A stretch of 64,000 bases of DNA from Gnetum montanum (GCA_015680685.1 MNCI01036663.1:167351-231350), one strand, 5' to 3'. Positions 21,753-34,200 are shown, counted from the stretch's first letter. Notes: a model not told the origin generated them from the letters alone. Numbers and translations: made by a program.

Positions 21753-23699
21753 ATGCCTCTCCTACAAGATTACGATAATGCCACACTTAGTGACAAAGTT
21801 CATTGGTGAACCAATGAAATATATGATGATGAAGATTGGAGTACACAACCCGAGGTGGGGGTTTCTTATAACAGCAACAAAAGCAACGTCATCCCAACAC
21901 ATGAAAGCATAACTCATAGGATGACAATGAACCCTTACTAGCCACTATAAGCTTAACACAAATACAAGAGGGCATTTGAATCTCACGTAGGCATCGTAAA
22001 GAGAGCCATCTACCTAGGCTCGATTTAAACAACTTTCCAACTTTTTTAGGAGGCTATGACTTAGGAGGCACATGGAATAACATTGATAACGAGTGGAAAA
22101 AACTTAAGCTCTTTCCCATGACACTCGTTGGCCAAGCAAAAGTATGGTATAGATCATTAAAACCAAACTCAATATGATGTTGGTCAACAATGGTAGAAGT
22201 ATTTAATGAAAAATATCAAACCTATGCAAGAGTGTTAGCCTTGAGAAAACAAATCCACCAGTGGAAAAAAGCACAACATGAACCCTTAGACATGGCCTTA
22301 GAAAGATATTATGCATTGTTAAACAACTGTCCAAGCCATGGGTTTTCCAAGGAAAGGCTAATGTACCATATTATTGATGGGCTTTGTGATGCAACTAGAG
22401 AGACCTTGGGAATGTATGCCCAAGGTCAACTATACGAACTATGAACCATCAAATCCAAGAGCTTATTAAGTGAGTAGCAAAATAAGAAGGAGAATTGGAT
22501 AGATGGGAGAGTGTTGAAAAACATCAACAGGACCAAAAGCTCAACTTAACAAAGGGTCATGATCATAAAAAGGAGAAATCAACCAATCTCAAGGTGAAAG
22601 AATCATCTTTGCCAATACAACAATCATTAGAAGAAGTTGAGGAAAAGATCAATAAGATGTTGAAATGGACATATAAAAAATGTGGAGAATATATCAACAA
22701 TATTGGAGATAGAGTTTTGACAACCCAAGAAGCAAGAAAAAGTAGTCGACAATATGAAAGAAGGGATAAGGAAAATAAGAGCCCAACTGCCAATCATACA
22801 TATGAATGCAACATATGTCTGTATGATCACCCCAAGGGACAATGCCCAATCTTGTCACATTTATATGAGCATTGGAAAACACGTTACATCCAGAGTTCAT
22901 ATAGAGATACTGTGTTCGATCACAGTGGAAAAAACCCTAATCGTGGGGGAGACCACCACTAGACTAGAGACACCCTTCATATCATCCGAATCCAAATGCT
23001 TATCTCGTCCAACATCTTGTTTCTCCGATTGAGCCAACGCACTTTATCTCACAATAGTACCATTCTCCTCAATATGATCAGCCCATGCCTCCAACACAAC
23101 CACCACCTTGTGTATCCTATACTCCTCCTAATTTTCAACATTCTCATCCTTTTCCTCCTTCTACATTAGCACCAACTATTCCTAAGGTGTTTGCACCATA
23201 GCAACAACCCATGAATGCTACTTGTGCTAATGCTACGAACAGCAGTGAAAAGCCTCCTCAACATCAAAACTGTCCTTTCTTTAAACACGACCATAAGAAG
23301 GGACAACACAACTCCGAGGCCACTGCATCTTCCAACCCAGCACAAGTCCCACACTATGGTGCACCCTTACCTTTGAACCCAATGCCTCATGTAACTTCAT
23401 CAGGGCGACCAACTGACACTCAAACAATCATATGGCCCAATGAACATAGACATGGAGAGAAAAAACCCAATCCTTGCATACCATCTAATGGTCCCAAACA
23501 TCATAGTGGGTCAACTCGTTATCTGGGAAACACATCGTATAAATTGTCCTACTATGCTCATTATAATCAAGTGTGTGAAACTCGATGGGGTAAATATGAC
23601 CAAGCCAGAATATTTCCAACATGCAAGGATCCTCATCTTCCATTTATTAATCCTTGCCATCCTCAACTGATTAGTTATGGGGGATATACCCCATTTTAA
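21753..23699 (+). pseudogene. C1 gag
   Basis: ATG at 21753 matches the C2 gag start (54475, - strand). Stops and frameshifts break it; open blocks are 22190-22444, 22495-22962 and 23211-23699. The gag core reads VEVFNEKYQTYARVLALRKQ followed by PLDMALERYYALLNNCPSHG and RETLGMYAQGQLYEL, as in plant gypsy capsid domains. A zinc knuckle CNICLYDHPKGQC is at 22807-22845, and a second degenerate one, CPFFKHDHKKGQH, lies near 23269. The C-terminus is Pro/His/Tyr-rich. TAA at 23697-23699 is preceded by a polypurine-like GTTATGGGGGATAT. Confidence 0.8.
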
Positions 23700-25576
23700 T
23701 AATAAGAAGGATTAATAAATGTTTTTCATTTTCTTTAATGTTGCTTGTTTTATCTTTTTACATTTTTGTCTTTTTCTCCTTTTAGCTTTTTGTAAGTAAT
23801 CTCATCTACAAATAAAACACTCATGTGGATTGTTGGTTGAGGTGTGTTTTATGTTATCGTGGCATGACTGATCAATTATGTAGAATAGTGAGCCCATTAC
23901 ACCCACTCATCCACTCTACAAATAAGAGGTTTTGTTCAAGGGTACAATGATATTCTTGACATTCTAAAAACTTAAAATTAATTTTTTGTTCATTGTACCT
24001 AGAATGAAGAAGGATGGACCAAGAGGGAATGATTAGGATGTGGCATCAAGGGGACTTGCAAATTCTCTTTGGTGAAGTCTGTGGGAGTTATCATGCAATG
24101 TGGTTGTACTAAGATCCTTGTAGATCTAACGAAAAATGGAAGTAAGAGTAATCAAAAGGGCACTCAAAAATTAATGCTGTGCTAGGAGGTCCCATTGGAA
24201 AGACATGCACCCATGCCTAAAGGTTAGCAGCTTCTCTGGATTTAGTATTCAAAAGAAAAAAGAAAAAGAAAAAGAAAAAGTTCCAAAAAACAAAAATCAC
24301 TCTTCCCTTGGATGAAATGCTAAGTGATCTTACGCCTTGTTGTTATGGTACTCTCATAGTTGCTTATCATGAGATGAAACAATGTGATGTCACTGATTAG
24401 AGGAATGGACTTGGTCCTAATCTTGGAATGATGGGTTCATGACACCTTAATCATGCTTTACATGTAGTATTCACTATGCCTTGGGTCAGTTACCTCATGT
24501 TCCAATTTCTACGATCCATTTCTCTAATTCATCTCATCTCACTATTCGTGTAATTGTATCTCATGTCATGTGTAACATAGAATTCTTACCTCATTCTGAT
24601 GATAATTACATGTGTGTGTTTTGTGAACTCAGTGCGGATTACATTAACCATTCTAGTTCCCACGGACACTTTAAGTGTGGTTACACAAGGGCATTATAGG
24701 TTGGAACCTGCTTTGGGGAGGACCCACTTGTGTAATCTTTTTTAATCTTCACTTATGACATAGCTCACACACACCATTTCTTACCCTCATCATAATTTTT
24801 TAAAATGATTTTCTTTCCCACTATTATCCCTCTGAATTTTAACGTTCCAATGTACCATTACATACCCTTTTTCTTACCACCCACGGTTTATTGGTAAAAT
24901 CCACACCATCATCATTAATTGTGCCTCTAAACATAATGCAATTGCCATAGACCCCGTGATAATAGCTAATGTCCTCAATTTACAATGTTTATTTCAAGAA
25001 AATCCCTTCAAAATTTGGTCTTTTTTTGTGCCTCACATCACTAGGGACGAGATATCACGTAAGCGATGTATTGTACATGATATCACGTCCCTGTCGCCTA
25101 TAAATGGGTCACCCCCTACAACTCTTAGCGTTATTTTGTCATTTACACAGGGGGATTTTTTGAAATTTTTCTCTGCGATTTACGATTGAGTGACCTTTTT
25201 TTTTCTCCTCATATCTCACTCATTGGTACTTTGATTTTAATTCCGTTTGCACCTGCTTGAACCCAGAGTGTTCAGCTTAGTCGTGGGGGAGGGACACTTT
25301 CTGAAAAGTGCTTAAATTTTTTGAAATTTGTCATTGCCCAAAGGACATCATTTAGGGTAATTAACTCTAACACTAGAATAATTGTGCCTAAAAATCATTT
25401 AACCCTTAGGTATACCGGGAGACTAAAATGACAACCACCTATGTCACAGGACTCATTATTACATACTTTCAGGCAATATCACACGTGATAACATAAGATC
25501 ATTAATAAAGGCAACTAGTAAGGTATAACTTGACTTCAAAAACAACCTTACTAATGCTTGGCCCATGTGATTGCAG
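23700..25576 (+). other. C1 spacer between gag and ORF2
   Basis: Non-coding: a T-rich start, AAAAAGAAAAAG iterations near 24260, the block TGGTTACACAAGGGCATTAT (24679-24698) with a following CTTTGGGGAGGACCCACTTG, a promoter-like patch at 25045-25105, a polypurine-like TTAGTCGTGGGGGAGG (25277-25292), and the acceptor-like GTGATTGCAG ending at 25576. C2 shares both ends of this spacer but lacks about 0.6 kb that includes the promoter-like patch. Confidence 0.6.
25045..25105 (+). promoter_or_regulatory. Internal promoter-like patch upstream of ORF2
   Basis: GACGAGATATCACGTAAGCG, then ATGATATCACGTCCCTGTCG and CCTATAAATGGGTC. This repeats the LTR U3 layout (GATATC palindromes, then TATAAAT) inside the element about 0.5 kb before the ORF2 start. 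An eroded version sits at 15370-15425 in the older relic. Confidence 0.45.
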
Positions 25577-28371
25577 ATGGCCCTGAAACATGGACAACAG
25601 GAGGGTCTTGCTGAAGGTGGAAAGAAATGATCTCGGAGGGGTGGAAGACAAGGTCCTGCCAGAAAACATGTAGAATAGGAGGAGTAATCATTCAACATTC
25701 ATCAANACAGAAAACATGTAGAATAGGAGGAGTAATCATTCAACATTCATCAAGATAAACCTCCTATCAAATATTCTAGGTAGGCAAATGGAGGAACTGC
25801 TACAGTGCCTGAACTAGGACAACAACTCACGTTTTCCCAAGATTGTGTTCAACCCATCCATGAGAAGTCCACAGTCACTGCAGTGATTGTGGAATTGAAC
25901 TTTGAATCATTTGCAAAGTTTTCTCCTGAGGTCGTTAGGGATCACCTCAAAGGATCTCCCTTATAGCCTATCCTCTCTGAAAGTGGTTCCTGGTACCTAG
26001 GAGAGACGTACCAATTTTGGCACAATAGGGAGCAAGGCACCACTATTAATATTTGTGGTATGACAGTTAACTTCTCTGTGCAGTCCATTTTGGAAGTGTT
26101 AAACCTCCCAAATACAAGGCCCTAGGTTGCTCGGTTATCTACCCATTTAGACCCTGATGTGAAAAAAGATTGGTTGGAGAAGGCTTATGGCAGAGATAAA
26201 GCATTTGGTGAATTGATGATGGAAGAGAGGGTTTACTTCAAAATTGGAACATACCACCTCTTCCCCATAAAGGTCCTAAAAAGAATATCGACGTATGTGG
26301 CTAGAGGATGTGCAGTGTTGATTGGAAAGGTTAATGCTAACCTACCCCATCTATATTTGATGGAGATCCTGAGGTGGTTCAAAGAACGAAAGATAGGGAA
26401 GATGGCGCTGCCTTTTCCTTGTCTTATCAGAAAGCTTTGCTGACATGCTAGTATTCGGGGATACACCAATGATGTCCTTCGAAAAGCCCAAACTGCTTCA
26501 TATGTTGAATTACTAAAGGCGCCAACTCCAAGAAAAAGCACTAGCGAAGAGGTAGGACTAGAACAAGAAGAACAACATATGGCTGGACCCAGTCAACCTC
26601 TAGCCATGGGTCCTAGCCAACAACAAGAAGAAGGGCCTAGCATAGGCTAGGATCAACCATCACCGCCGCAAGACTACAGACTATCGATGAGCCATCTTAG
26701 GGCCATTGCTGAGATGATCAGTTGGGGAAGTCGTGATGATGCAAACTGCTTCCACATCATCGATCATGCCAGGTAGCCTACTTTTTTGTTGGATCACACA
26801 ATGGGTGAAGTCTCCATTCACATAGGAGGAGGGAAAAGTAGATGGTCACAACAGATCTTAGGAAATGCGGCATCTTTCTAGGTGCAGTTAGAGGTTGGTG
26901 AAGGGGCCACCGTGGTGGTCATGCAACACCAAAATGTTGTGGGAGCTGTAGAAGTGGTCATAGACCACATCAAAGAATCCTTCAATGTACCTATTGTGCC
27001 ACTGGTAGATCCCTCAGGAGCATGGGATGCTCAAACTTTGGCCAAAACCTCAATGACTCCTGCGGAACATTAGGATATGCTTGATCGATTACTTCAAACA
27101 GGGCAAGTAATGACGTCCTTGTTTGAAATTCCTCAGGATGTCACAGCAATTTAGTAAAACCTCATTTCCACAAAGGGGAAGCTAGTGTTAACAGAAGTAA
27201 GGGCAAAACATGCTGAAGCTGAAGTGCAGAAACTACAAGAGCAACTCGTGGCCTTACAAGTAGCACAGTGGGACCCTCTACAATTTGTTCCTGCAGACCA
27301 GTTAGAAAATTTTAGAATGGAGTAACTAAAAAAGTTAATTGCAGAGAATAAAAGGGTAGTGGATGAAAAGGAGAAGGTTGTTTGGGATGCCTCCATAGCA
27401 CAAGCAGAAACCCATGTGCATATTAAGGCACTCAAGGCCTTACAAGAAGAAAATAAACAACTTGTGACTAACAACCTTCAGTTGACCACTGTAGAAAATA
27501 AAAAGAATTTTCTCGATGAACACTTTCATCAACTATGAGCTGAGATGTAAGTCGTTTAGCTAGAGAAAATCAAACCCTCTCGATGGAGGAGGTACGCGCC
27601 ATTCATCAGAAGTCAGTAATTGAGATAAGCGCATTGTAGAAGGAAGCTAAACGACATGAAAAGCTGAAGGAGCACTTTCGAGATCAGGTGGGGATGTACA
27701 AGCAAATCCTAGAGAAGGAGATCCATATGGCCAAGGCCCAAATCAATACCATCAGTGCTCAACACACTAATTGGCGGGCCATATTGGACACATATGCCCT
27801 CGCCCATCAAGTGGAAGTTATAAACTGGGACTTGTAGATTCAAGAGTTGATAGAGTACATGGAGTTGGAAAATCTAAGATATCCCAACTTTTCCATGTTA
27901 ATAGCAGGGCACCCGAGGTCAGAGCTTAAGAAGCAGGTAGCAACCACCCACATCAAATATGATGCAGAATTTACAGAGTGCAAGAAGCTGGTGGAGAAAC
28001 TGGATGTTGCAAATTCTGAACTTGAGGTGGTAAAAGCTAGCTACCAGGGATAGAAAGATTTCACAACTGACTTGGCTCAATGACTAATAGATCTTCACGA
28101 ATAAAAGGATAAAGTCAGAGCCTATGAGAAGGAATGATGGGTGTTCATGGCTTGGTATGTCAAGGCTAACCAAATGTTTACGCAACTACCCTATCCGTGG
28201 GAAGTGTTGACTCCGTCAAATGTTAGAAAATTAGCATGGATGGAACAAGACCCTCAGACTAATGAGGAGAAGCTCCAAGCCATACTTCAGCATCATCAAA
28301 CCTCAAAACATAGAGCATAAGATAAAGGGAAGGCACCAATGGAGGAGCCACCGCCACCAGGAACTACATGA
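25577..28371 (+). pseudogene. C1 ORF2: large coiled-coil protein, unknown function
   Basis: ATG 25577 follows GTGATTGCAG. The frame holds, with stops, to about 27540 and then continues one frame over to TGA 28369-28371, about 930 codons. N-terminus: basic, Gly-rich. Middle (25900-26460): ICGMTVNFSVQSILEVLNLP, VYFKIGTYHLFPIKVL and an RKLC end, reminiscent of the 'putative plant transposon protein' domain attached to some plant gypsy elements; I could not test this. Then a Gln/Glu/Pro linker, a module GEGATVVVMQHQNVVG, and a long heptad-like Lys/Glu/Gln coiled coil (27170-28050). The tail KGKAPMEEPPPPGTT is conserved in C2 and at 10.6 kb. No RT, INT or protease motif is seen. A single N lies at 25706. 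Confidence 0.65.
25660..25753 (+). repeat. 46-bp exact duplication around an N
   Basis: 25660-25705 and 25708-25753 are identical 46-mers separated by 'na', with N at 25706. The offset of 48 keeps the ORF2 frame. This looks like contig ends overlapping at a closed gap. Confidence 0.8.
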
Positions 28372-28519
28372 GTTTCAAATTTTTGTAGTTGTAGCATATT
28401 TTGTCTGTTGTGTATTTATTTTGTTTTCTTCCCACACTGTGGCATCATTCCATTTTTCAATCTAATAATCCCATACCTATCCACTGTGTAATCACTATAA
28501 CTTCAGGACATGTTTTCAT

Positions 28520-28534
28520 TTAGTCATGGGGGTA
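28520..28534 (+). promoter_or_regulatory. C1 polypurine tract
   Basis: TTAGTCATGGGGGTA directly precedes the 3' LTR start TGATGGG at 28535. Confidence 0.8.
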
Positions 28535-29333
28535 TGATGGGATGTGATATCGCATAGGCCGCAATATTGCATACGTGATATCGTAGTTCGCCACCAGTTC
28601 TATAAATAAGAGGTGGCTCTCCCTTTTTTTAGACATTAGATTTATATTGTAGCTAGACTCTAGCAGTTTGATCACTCCATAGTTAGAATATTTTCCAGTG
28701 TATGCCCGCAGTGTGGTGATTGTAATTGTACGACATCCTTTATTTGAGTGTGACGTACTTGGACACGCACATGACCAAAAATAAAGATCTAGATTACTTC
28801 ATCATTGCAGCATTCACTTAGATTAATTAATTATTTAATTGTTATTTAATGCTTTCCTAGTTAATCTCTTCTCACCCTTAAACTCATGTTAAAACACGGA
28901 ATGAATACGACTTGATTACGAGCATTGAAGTGTGACTACTTGGTAACCCAGTAGCGTACCTAGTATCTGTGTTTGGTAATCCCAATAGTAGTCATGCATA
29001 AAGTCCAAGATGTACACAGATAATCAAGGAATGGATGCTCATTGTACTTAGGCTAGATTAGATTCTTTTACCCTTTCTTCCTTATCTTAGATAATAGTAC
29101 TTTTCATTACCTTCAGGAGTAGCATTAGGTTAGAACACATCATACACCTCACTCTGGACTAAACCATACGTGAAAAAGATAATACTAGTCTAGGTGGGAA
29201 GATAGCGAACTGCGACCTAAGGCTAACTATCTAGGTGCCACAACTAGTCCATCTACGGAGTTCGACCGGATCGCACGTGAAAACACACTCGTATTCCGTA
29301 TGGTTTAGTGTAGGGGTACCTTGCCACTCATCA
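28535..29333 (+). repeat. C1 3' LTR
   Basis: 799 bp, the same length as the 5' LTR. TATAAATA is at 28611-28618. It ends TTGCCACTCATCA and is followed by the ATCTG duplicate. Confidence 0.9.
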
Positions 29334-30134
29334 ATCTGTGATGTCAAGTATCTGATGTTGGGGCTATGATGTTGGGTGCGTGAAGTTAGGGTTTGGAAGC
29401 AACATTGAGCGGTATACACTGGCCTATAAATATAGTGCCTGGGCTCCAGTTTTGAATGAGTTTTTGATCATTTTTCAATTAAAGTAGTGAAGCTCTTGCT
29501 ATTTACTTTCTCCAAAGTTAGAATATTTTTTGTGTGCCCACAGAAAGAGTTTAAGTGTGTACCACTCTTTTTTTGAACACTAATGTACATAAGCATAGCA
29601 GTGTGATAGGAATAAAATGAACTATTTTGACAATCCTTGCAACACTAAGAATAGATTAATGTTTTCTTTAATGCACTTTACTTTACTGCATTTCAATTAA
29701 GAAATTAATTTCTAGTTGTTAATGAACACAATCACGACTTGTTTGAGCATACATATAGTGCTTGGTAACCTAGAAATGCTTAAGGTTAGGTAGCCGAGTA
29801 GCACTATATGTGTTTAGGATGTATCTAGGAAAGTGGGATGAGTACTTGTGTTAGCCTAGATAGGCAGTAGATAAATTAGATCTTCAATTACTTTACCTTT
29901 CATTATTGTTGTAGGTGATTAAATTTGTAAAACATAAAATAATAAATATAGAATGCCTTAGTTTTGAGTAAATGTGACAAAGCTACTACTAGTCTAAGTG
30001 GGAAGGCAATGAACTATGATCAAAGCATAACGATCTAGATGCTACAACTAGTCCCATCAATGGAATTCAACCAGATCATGCATGAACACTTGTGATTCGT
30101 ATGGTTGAGCATAGGGGTACCTTGCCACTCATCA

Positions 30135-30139
30135 CTAAT
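30135..30139. repeat. Target-site duplicate CTAAT (right) of the solo LTR
   Basis: Matches 20781-20785; F1 sequence resumes here. Confidence 0.75.
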
Positions 30140-30479
30140 GCAAAAATGGTAGTACTAAAAATAAAATAAAATCAAAGATCTAGGCATGAATAAAAGGAAA
30201 GATAAACAATAGTGAAAAAATACAAGGAACTCAAATCTAGAAAAGCAAAAAATATTATAAACATGAAAATTAAAGAAAGTAATACAAATACTAAGTAAAA
30301 ATAGAAAACACATGCAAATACTATGTAAAACATAAATGAACTGAAATAAAGGAAAAGGGGATTGAATTATTAAGAAGATTATGCCTTGGTGATGGTTTTC
30401 CTACATTGCAATCTAGTAGGACCCTTAATACTCTTAATTGATTCAACTATGTCTAGTTTACCAAATCCTAGATCTATGA

Positions 30480-31258
30480 ATTCATATACGCTAGATGATA
30501 AGTGAATGCTAGTTCTGGGCTTGTTGACTTCTTGTTAGATCAAGATTTTTCCTACTAGTATGAGATGGGATCATAGACTTTTTTTCCTCTAGGACATCAG
30601 GATAGGAATTAGAAAATATCTCAAAGTTTGCACAAATAACTATCTTCTTATATTTGCATGAAAAATGTATCTCTTGATGCACAAGTGAAGAAACAACATG
30701 ATGATAGGCTAGGCTAGGCCTCCATAGAATAGCATTTATACCTAATGAGTTCCTAATAACTATGAAGACCACCTTAGGTGTAATGGAACTTCCTATAGAG
30801 AAGGATGACTTAATGGATTCTTGAATTTCTACTTTAGAATCATTGAACGAAATTAGAGAGAAGTTATAGTTGGAATATGTGACCTATTTTTTGAGGCTAA
30901 GATGATCAATGATTGTCCATGAGATGATGTTAGTTCTATATCCATCATTCATATGCACCAGAGATGGTGTTATATTATTCCCAATTTGTATCATGATGTA
31001 GATAGGAAGTTGGCATATAACACCCATTGTGGAATGAGTTTTGATATTCTCTTCCTTGAAAATGAGATAGTCAACCTCATACTTCAAAGTATTTAGCATT
31101 GGTGAGATTGCTTTAGTGTGGGGCTGAATGTTTGTAGGCACTGCGATTGACTTAAGAAGCTCCTCCAATGCTAAGTGGTGATTCTTTGAGGCACAAATTA
31201 AATCAAAGAGAGAAATATTTATTTCCTTTAACTTCATTGTTGCTGTGATTTGGGACAA
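30480..31258 (-). pseudogene. F1 retropepsin-like protease region
   Basis: The open part 30884-31258 contains ISLFDLICASKNHHLALEEL, LNTLKYEVDYLIF and SLVHMNDGYRTNIISW, which follows the plant gypsy protease pattern (VDGGS.VNLMP at the active site). The active-site stretch reads N-D-G-Y rather than D-G-G-S or D-S-G. Downstream (30509-30772) HHVVSSLVHQEIHF fits the AVPSTLHQ-LKF motif at the end of this domain. A stop lies between the blocks. Confidence 0.65.
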
Positions 31259-34200
31259 GACATTATCTGCTTAGTTGTTGATATGGCGGGAACAAAGTTT
31301 GATGTTACAGGAGTTATTATGATGATGTAAAAAGATGGGGTGATACCAAGTTTAGCCTGAAAAGATACTTTCTTCTTGTTTTGGATAGGCTTCTTGGTGG
31401 CTTATTCATTTTCTTTACCTTTGTCAAGATTTTCTTCCTTTTGGTGTCTGGTTGATATCCTGATTAATGATGTTAGAGTAGGAAGTAGTGGAGGTTTTCA
31501 TGACTTAGGGTGAAGAATGAGAAATATGAAGGAGGTATTGCATAGGATAGTATAGGATAAAAGGATAATCTATAGGCTTGAATGATGTTGGCAAAGGTGG
31601 CCAATTTCTTGGAGGAGAGAGGCATAATTAAAAGTAGGATTTGACTAAGTATGAGCTTCATCATAATGATGCATCATGTCACAACTTAAAAATTTACAAA
31701 GATTTAATTATTTAATTTAATACATGGGATTAATTGTTTAATGTTCTTAGATATGTTTCAATAGATTAGCTCTAATTTTTTGATTAAATCATAGGAATAT
31801 ATTATTGATGTTACTATTATTACTATTATTATTAGTCTCCTACATAAGTAAACACAATTTGTTTGCCAAGGTATTTTGTTAAAGTTTTATATCCTTTATT
31901 TTACTATTATTTGAGCTCAATCATTGAAATAGTATATATTTTATGATTAAATGTTGAAATTTAATTACCATAGGAAATTTTTCTTTTTATCAGTTATTAT
32001 GCATTTACAAGGATTTGGATATTTATATTTTATTCTTTTTGCATATTCATTTATGTATATTCAAAGTTTATTATGTCCATTCAATTATGCATATTTATCT
32101 TTTATTATGCACATATAATTATGGATCTTTTATTCTTATTAAATAATTTGGTAAACTTCAACCGTGAATATCTTTATATCCAGATGTTCAATTGAGGCAA
32201 AACAAGTATCATTGGGATTGTTATTTTATGTTCTATTTTCTGATGTAACTAGTGAAATGTTTTCACCTCTACATTTTTATGGCTATGTAAAACTCTACTT
32301 TCCTTAAATAAATTTTATATAGTTATGTATGAAAATAATATGAAATTTTGTTATGTTGTTTTGCTCTACTAAATTTATGCTTCTCATTAATAATTTTGTA
32401 TCTATTTTATGGCTTTGTTTTGAATTAGTAAATCAAGCTTAATTTAGATTCTTGGGGTTTTTTAGTATTTTTGCTAATTATTGATATGATTTTATACATA
32501 ATTAATAGGGATGTTACACATTTTCTCCATGATCATTAGAGTCCTATGTACCTTTGGTAATGTAGATAACTTAACTTCATTCCAAGAAAAATTGATGATG
32601 AAATGCTTTTTTGACTTTTCTTGATTTAACTTAGGGGGCTAATAGAAAGTGTCTTAAGAAGGGTCCATTTCAATTATAAAGGATGCTTTGGAACAGTGTA
32701 TATTATCCTTTAAATGGAAAGAAAAAATTCTCCTTGATTGAGTGTTCAATGGATCCTAGAAAATATACATGTTTTGATTACTTGGTTGTACCAATGTGTT
32801 AGAAACAATTTCTTCCTTTTCTACTAATGTTTGAACATATCATTAAGCATGTTGCAATTAGTAGTACCATGTCCTATTTCCTCATGATAATAACAGAATT
32901 TATTTGAATTGTACCACTTTATAATAAGTGGGTCTCCTTCCACCTGTTAGAAAGGATTAATAACCAAAGTCTAAAGCCTTTTGAATCTTACACTTATTTA
33001 TTTGAAGATCTATTTTTATGGTGATACATCCCTTTTTTAGTAACATGTTGTACAACTACACATACATCATTAGAAACTTATGATATTTTAACTTGTCCTT
33101 ATGTGGTCTTCTTTGTTGGCCTCCATTTGATGTGTTTTACCTAGCATCATTGGGATGGCTCCCATTTTTTCCATTATTCAATGATGAACCATTTATAGTT
33201 TGGTTTATCAAAGAAAATATTTGCTCTACATTATGGGATGTTTTTTCCTTGCTAGTTTCTTTGTTGATCTTGTTGCAAAATCTAATTAATTCTAGATCAT
33301 TTTATTAGATGGCTACCTCCTTGATGTACTTAGCAAAAGTAATAGCATCATGGAGGCTAAGTGATCTTGAATAAACCAACTTACATTTAATGTATTCATT
33401 CACAACACATTCAAAGATGTCCAAAATCTATTCATTAGAAAGTGAATGAGTAAGCTCCATTATGGCTAATGTCCACCTATAAATGAACTTAGAGATGAAC
33501 TCATTATAAGCTTGTTTGATTACTAGGATTTTTTACAAGATACCATCCTTAGTGATGTTATATTTAAACTTTTCTATAAAGGTGATGAAGAGCTATTCCA
33601 AGGAAGTGATGAAGCCATGGGGAAGGAATCTATAGCATTTGAGTGTATTTCTAGTTAGGGAGTTGAAAAATCTTCTAAGAATGATGTAGGAATTATTGGC
33701 TAACAACAAGGATTTATTATGAAAGATAATGACATGATTCATGAAATCAAACTCTCCATTATTCTTAGTAAAATTTGGGAGGGAAATTTGGAAAGGAAAA
33801 ATAAATGGACTAATGAGATCAATAAGGTGATTGATAAAAAAAATAGTAGAAATGTCCCCATGTAATGTTGTGGTCTTTTACATTTAATTCTTGTTAACTT
33901 GCAACCTAGAAGAGAGGTCTTGAAGTAACAAAATTAACTAAAGAGGAACTCTAGAAATAGATGGCATAGTAGGATTACCAAAAATGAGAATATGAACATG
34001 TAGAGTTGGATGAGGGGTGCAATAGTGGGAATTGGGACAAACTATAAAATGTTATACAAAGGCATAGGCTAGAAAGGTGGAAGAAATGACAACAAAATTT
34101 ATGGCTATTGGACTTATGATACTAGGGATGATTATTGAAATATTCTCAACTAAGGATTGGTATTTTGAGCTTGTGTAAGAGGTGCTAGATTCACAGTGAA

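Larger units (their letters stand above)
20812..29333 (+). mobile_element. Element C1: full-length gag+ORF2 LTR retrotransposon lacking pol
   Basis: Two 799-bp LTRs (20812-21610 and 28535-29333) differ by roughly 8% in the first 260 bp by eye, mostly transitions. ATCTG at 20807-20811 and 29334-29338 is a perfect target-site duplication. The 8522-bp element holds a PBS, gag, a 1.9-kb spacer, a second long ORF and a polypurine tract. Nothing resembling protease, RT, RNase H or integrase is found. This fits the TR-GAG type of non-autonomous retrotransposon, but the second ORF is extra. Confidence 0.85.
20786..30134 (+). mobile_element. Solo LTR of the B/C superfamily, split by C1
   Basis: The LTR starts TGATGAAATAAG at 20786, runs 26 bp to the C1 insertion, and resumes at 29339 to the CACTCATCA end at 30134: about 822 bp in total, like its relatives. 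Its own CTATAAATATAGTGCC lies near 29424. CTAAT flanks both sides, and both flanks are F1 DNA, so it is a solo LTR left by recombination between two LTRs. Confidence 0.75.

Noticed and set aside
22807-22845. CX2CX3HX4C zinc knuckle as a novel motif
   Set aside because: One residue shorter than the classical CX2CX4HX4C, but this spacing is common in plant gypsy gag and is also seen in element D here.
22563-22900. Three overlapping - strand open stretches
   Set aside because: They are opposite-strand shadows of C1 gag.
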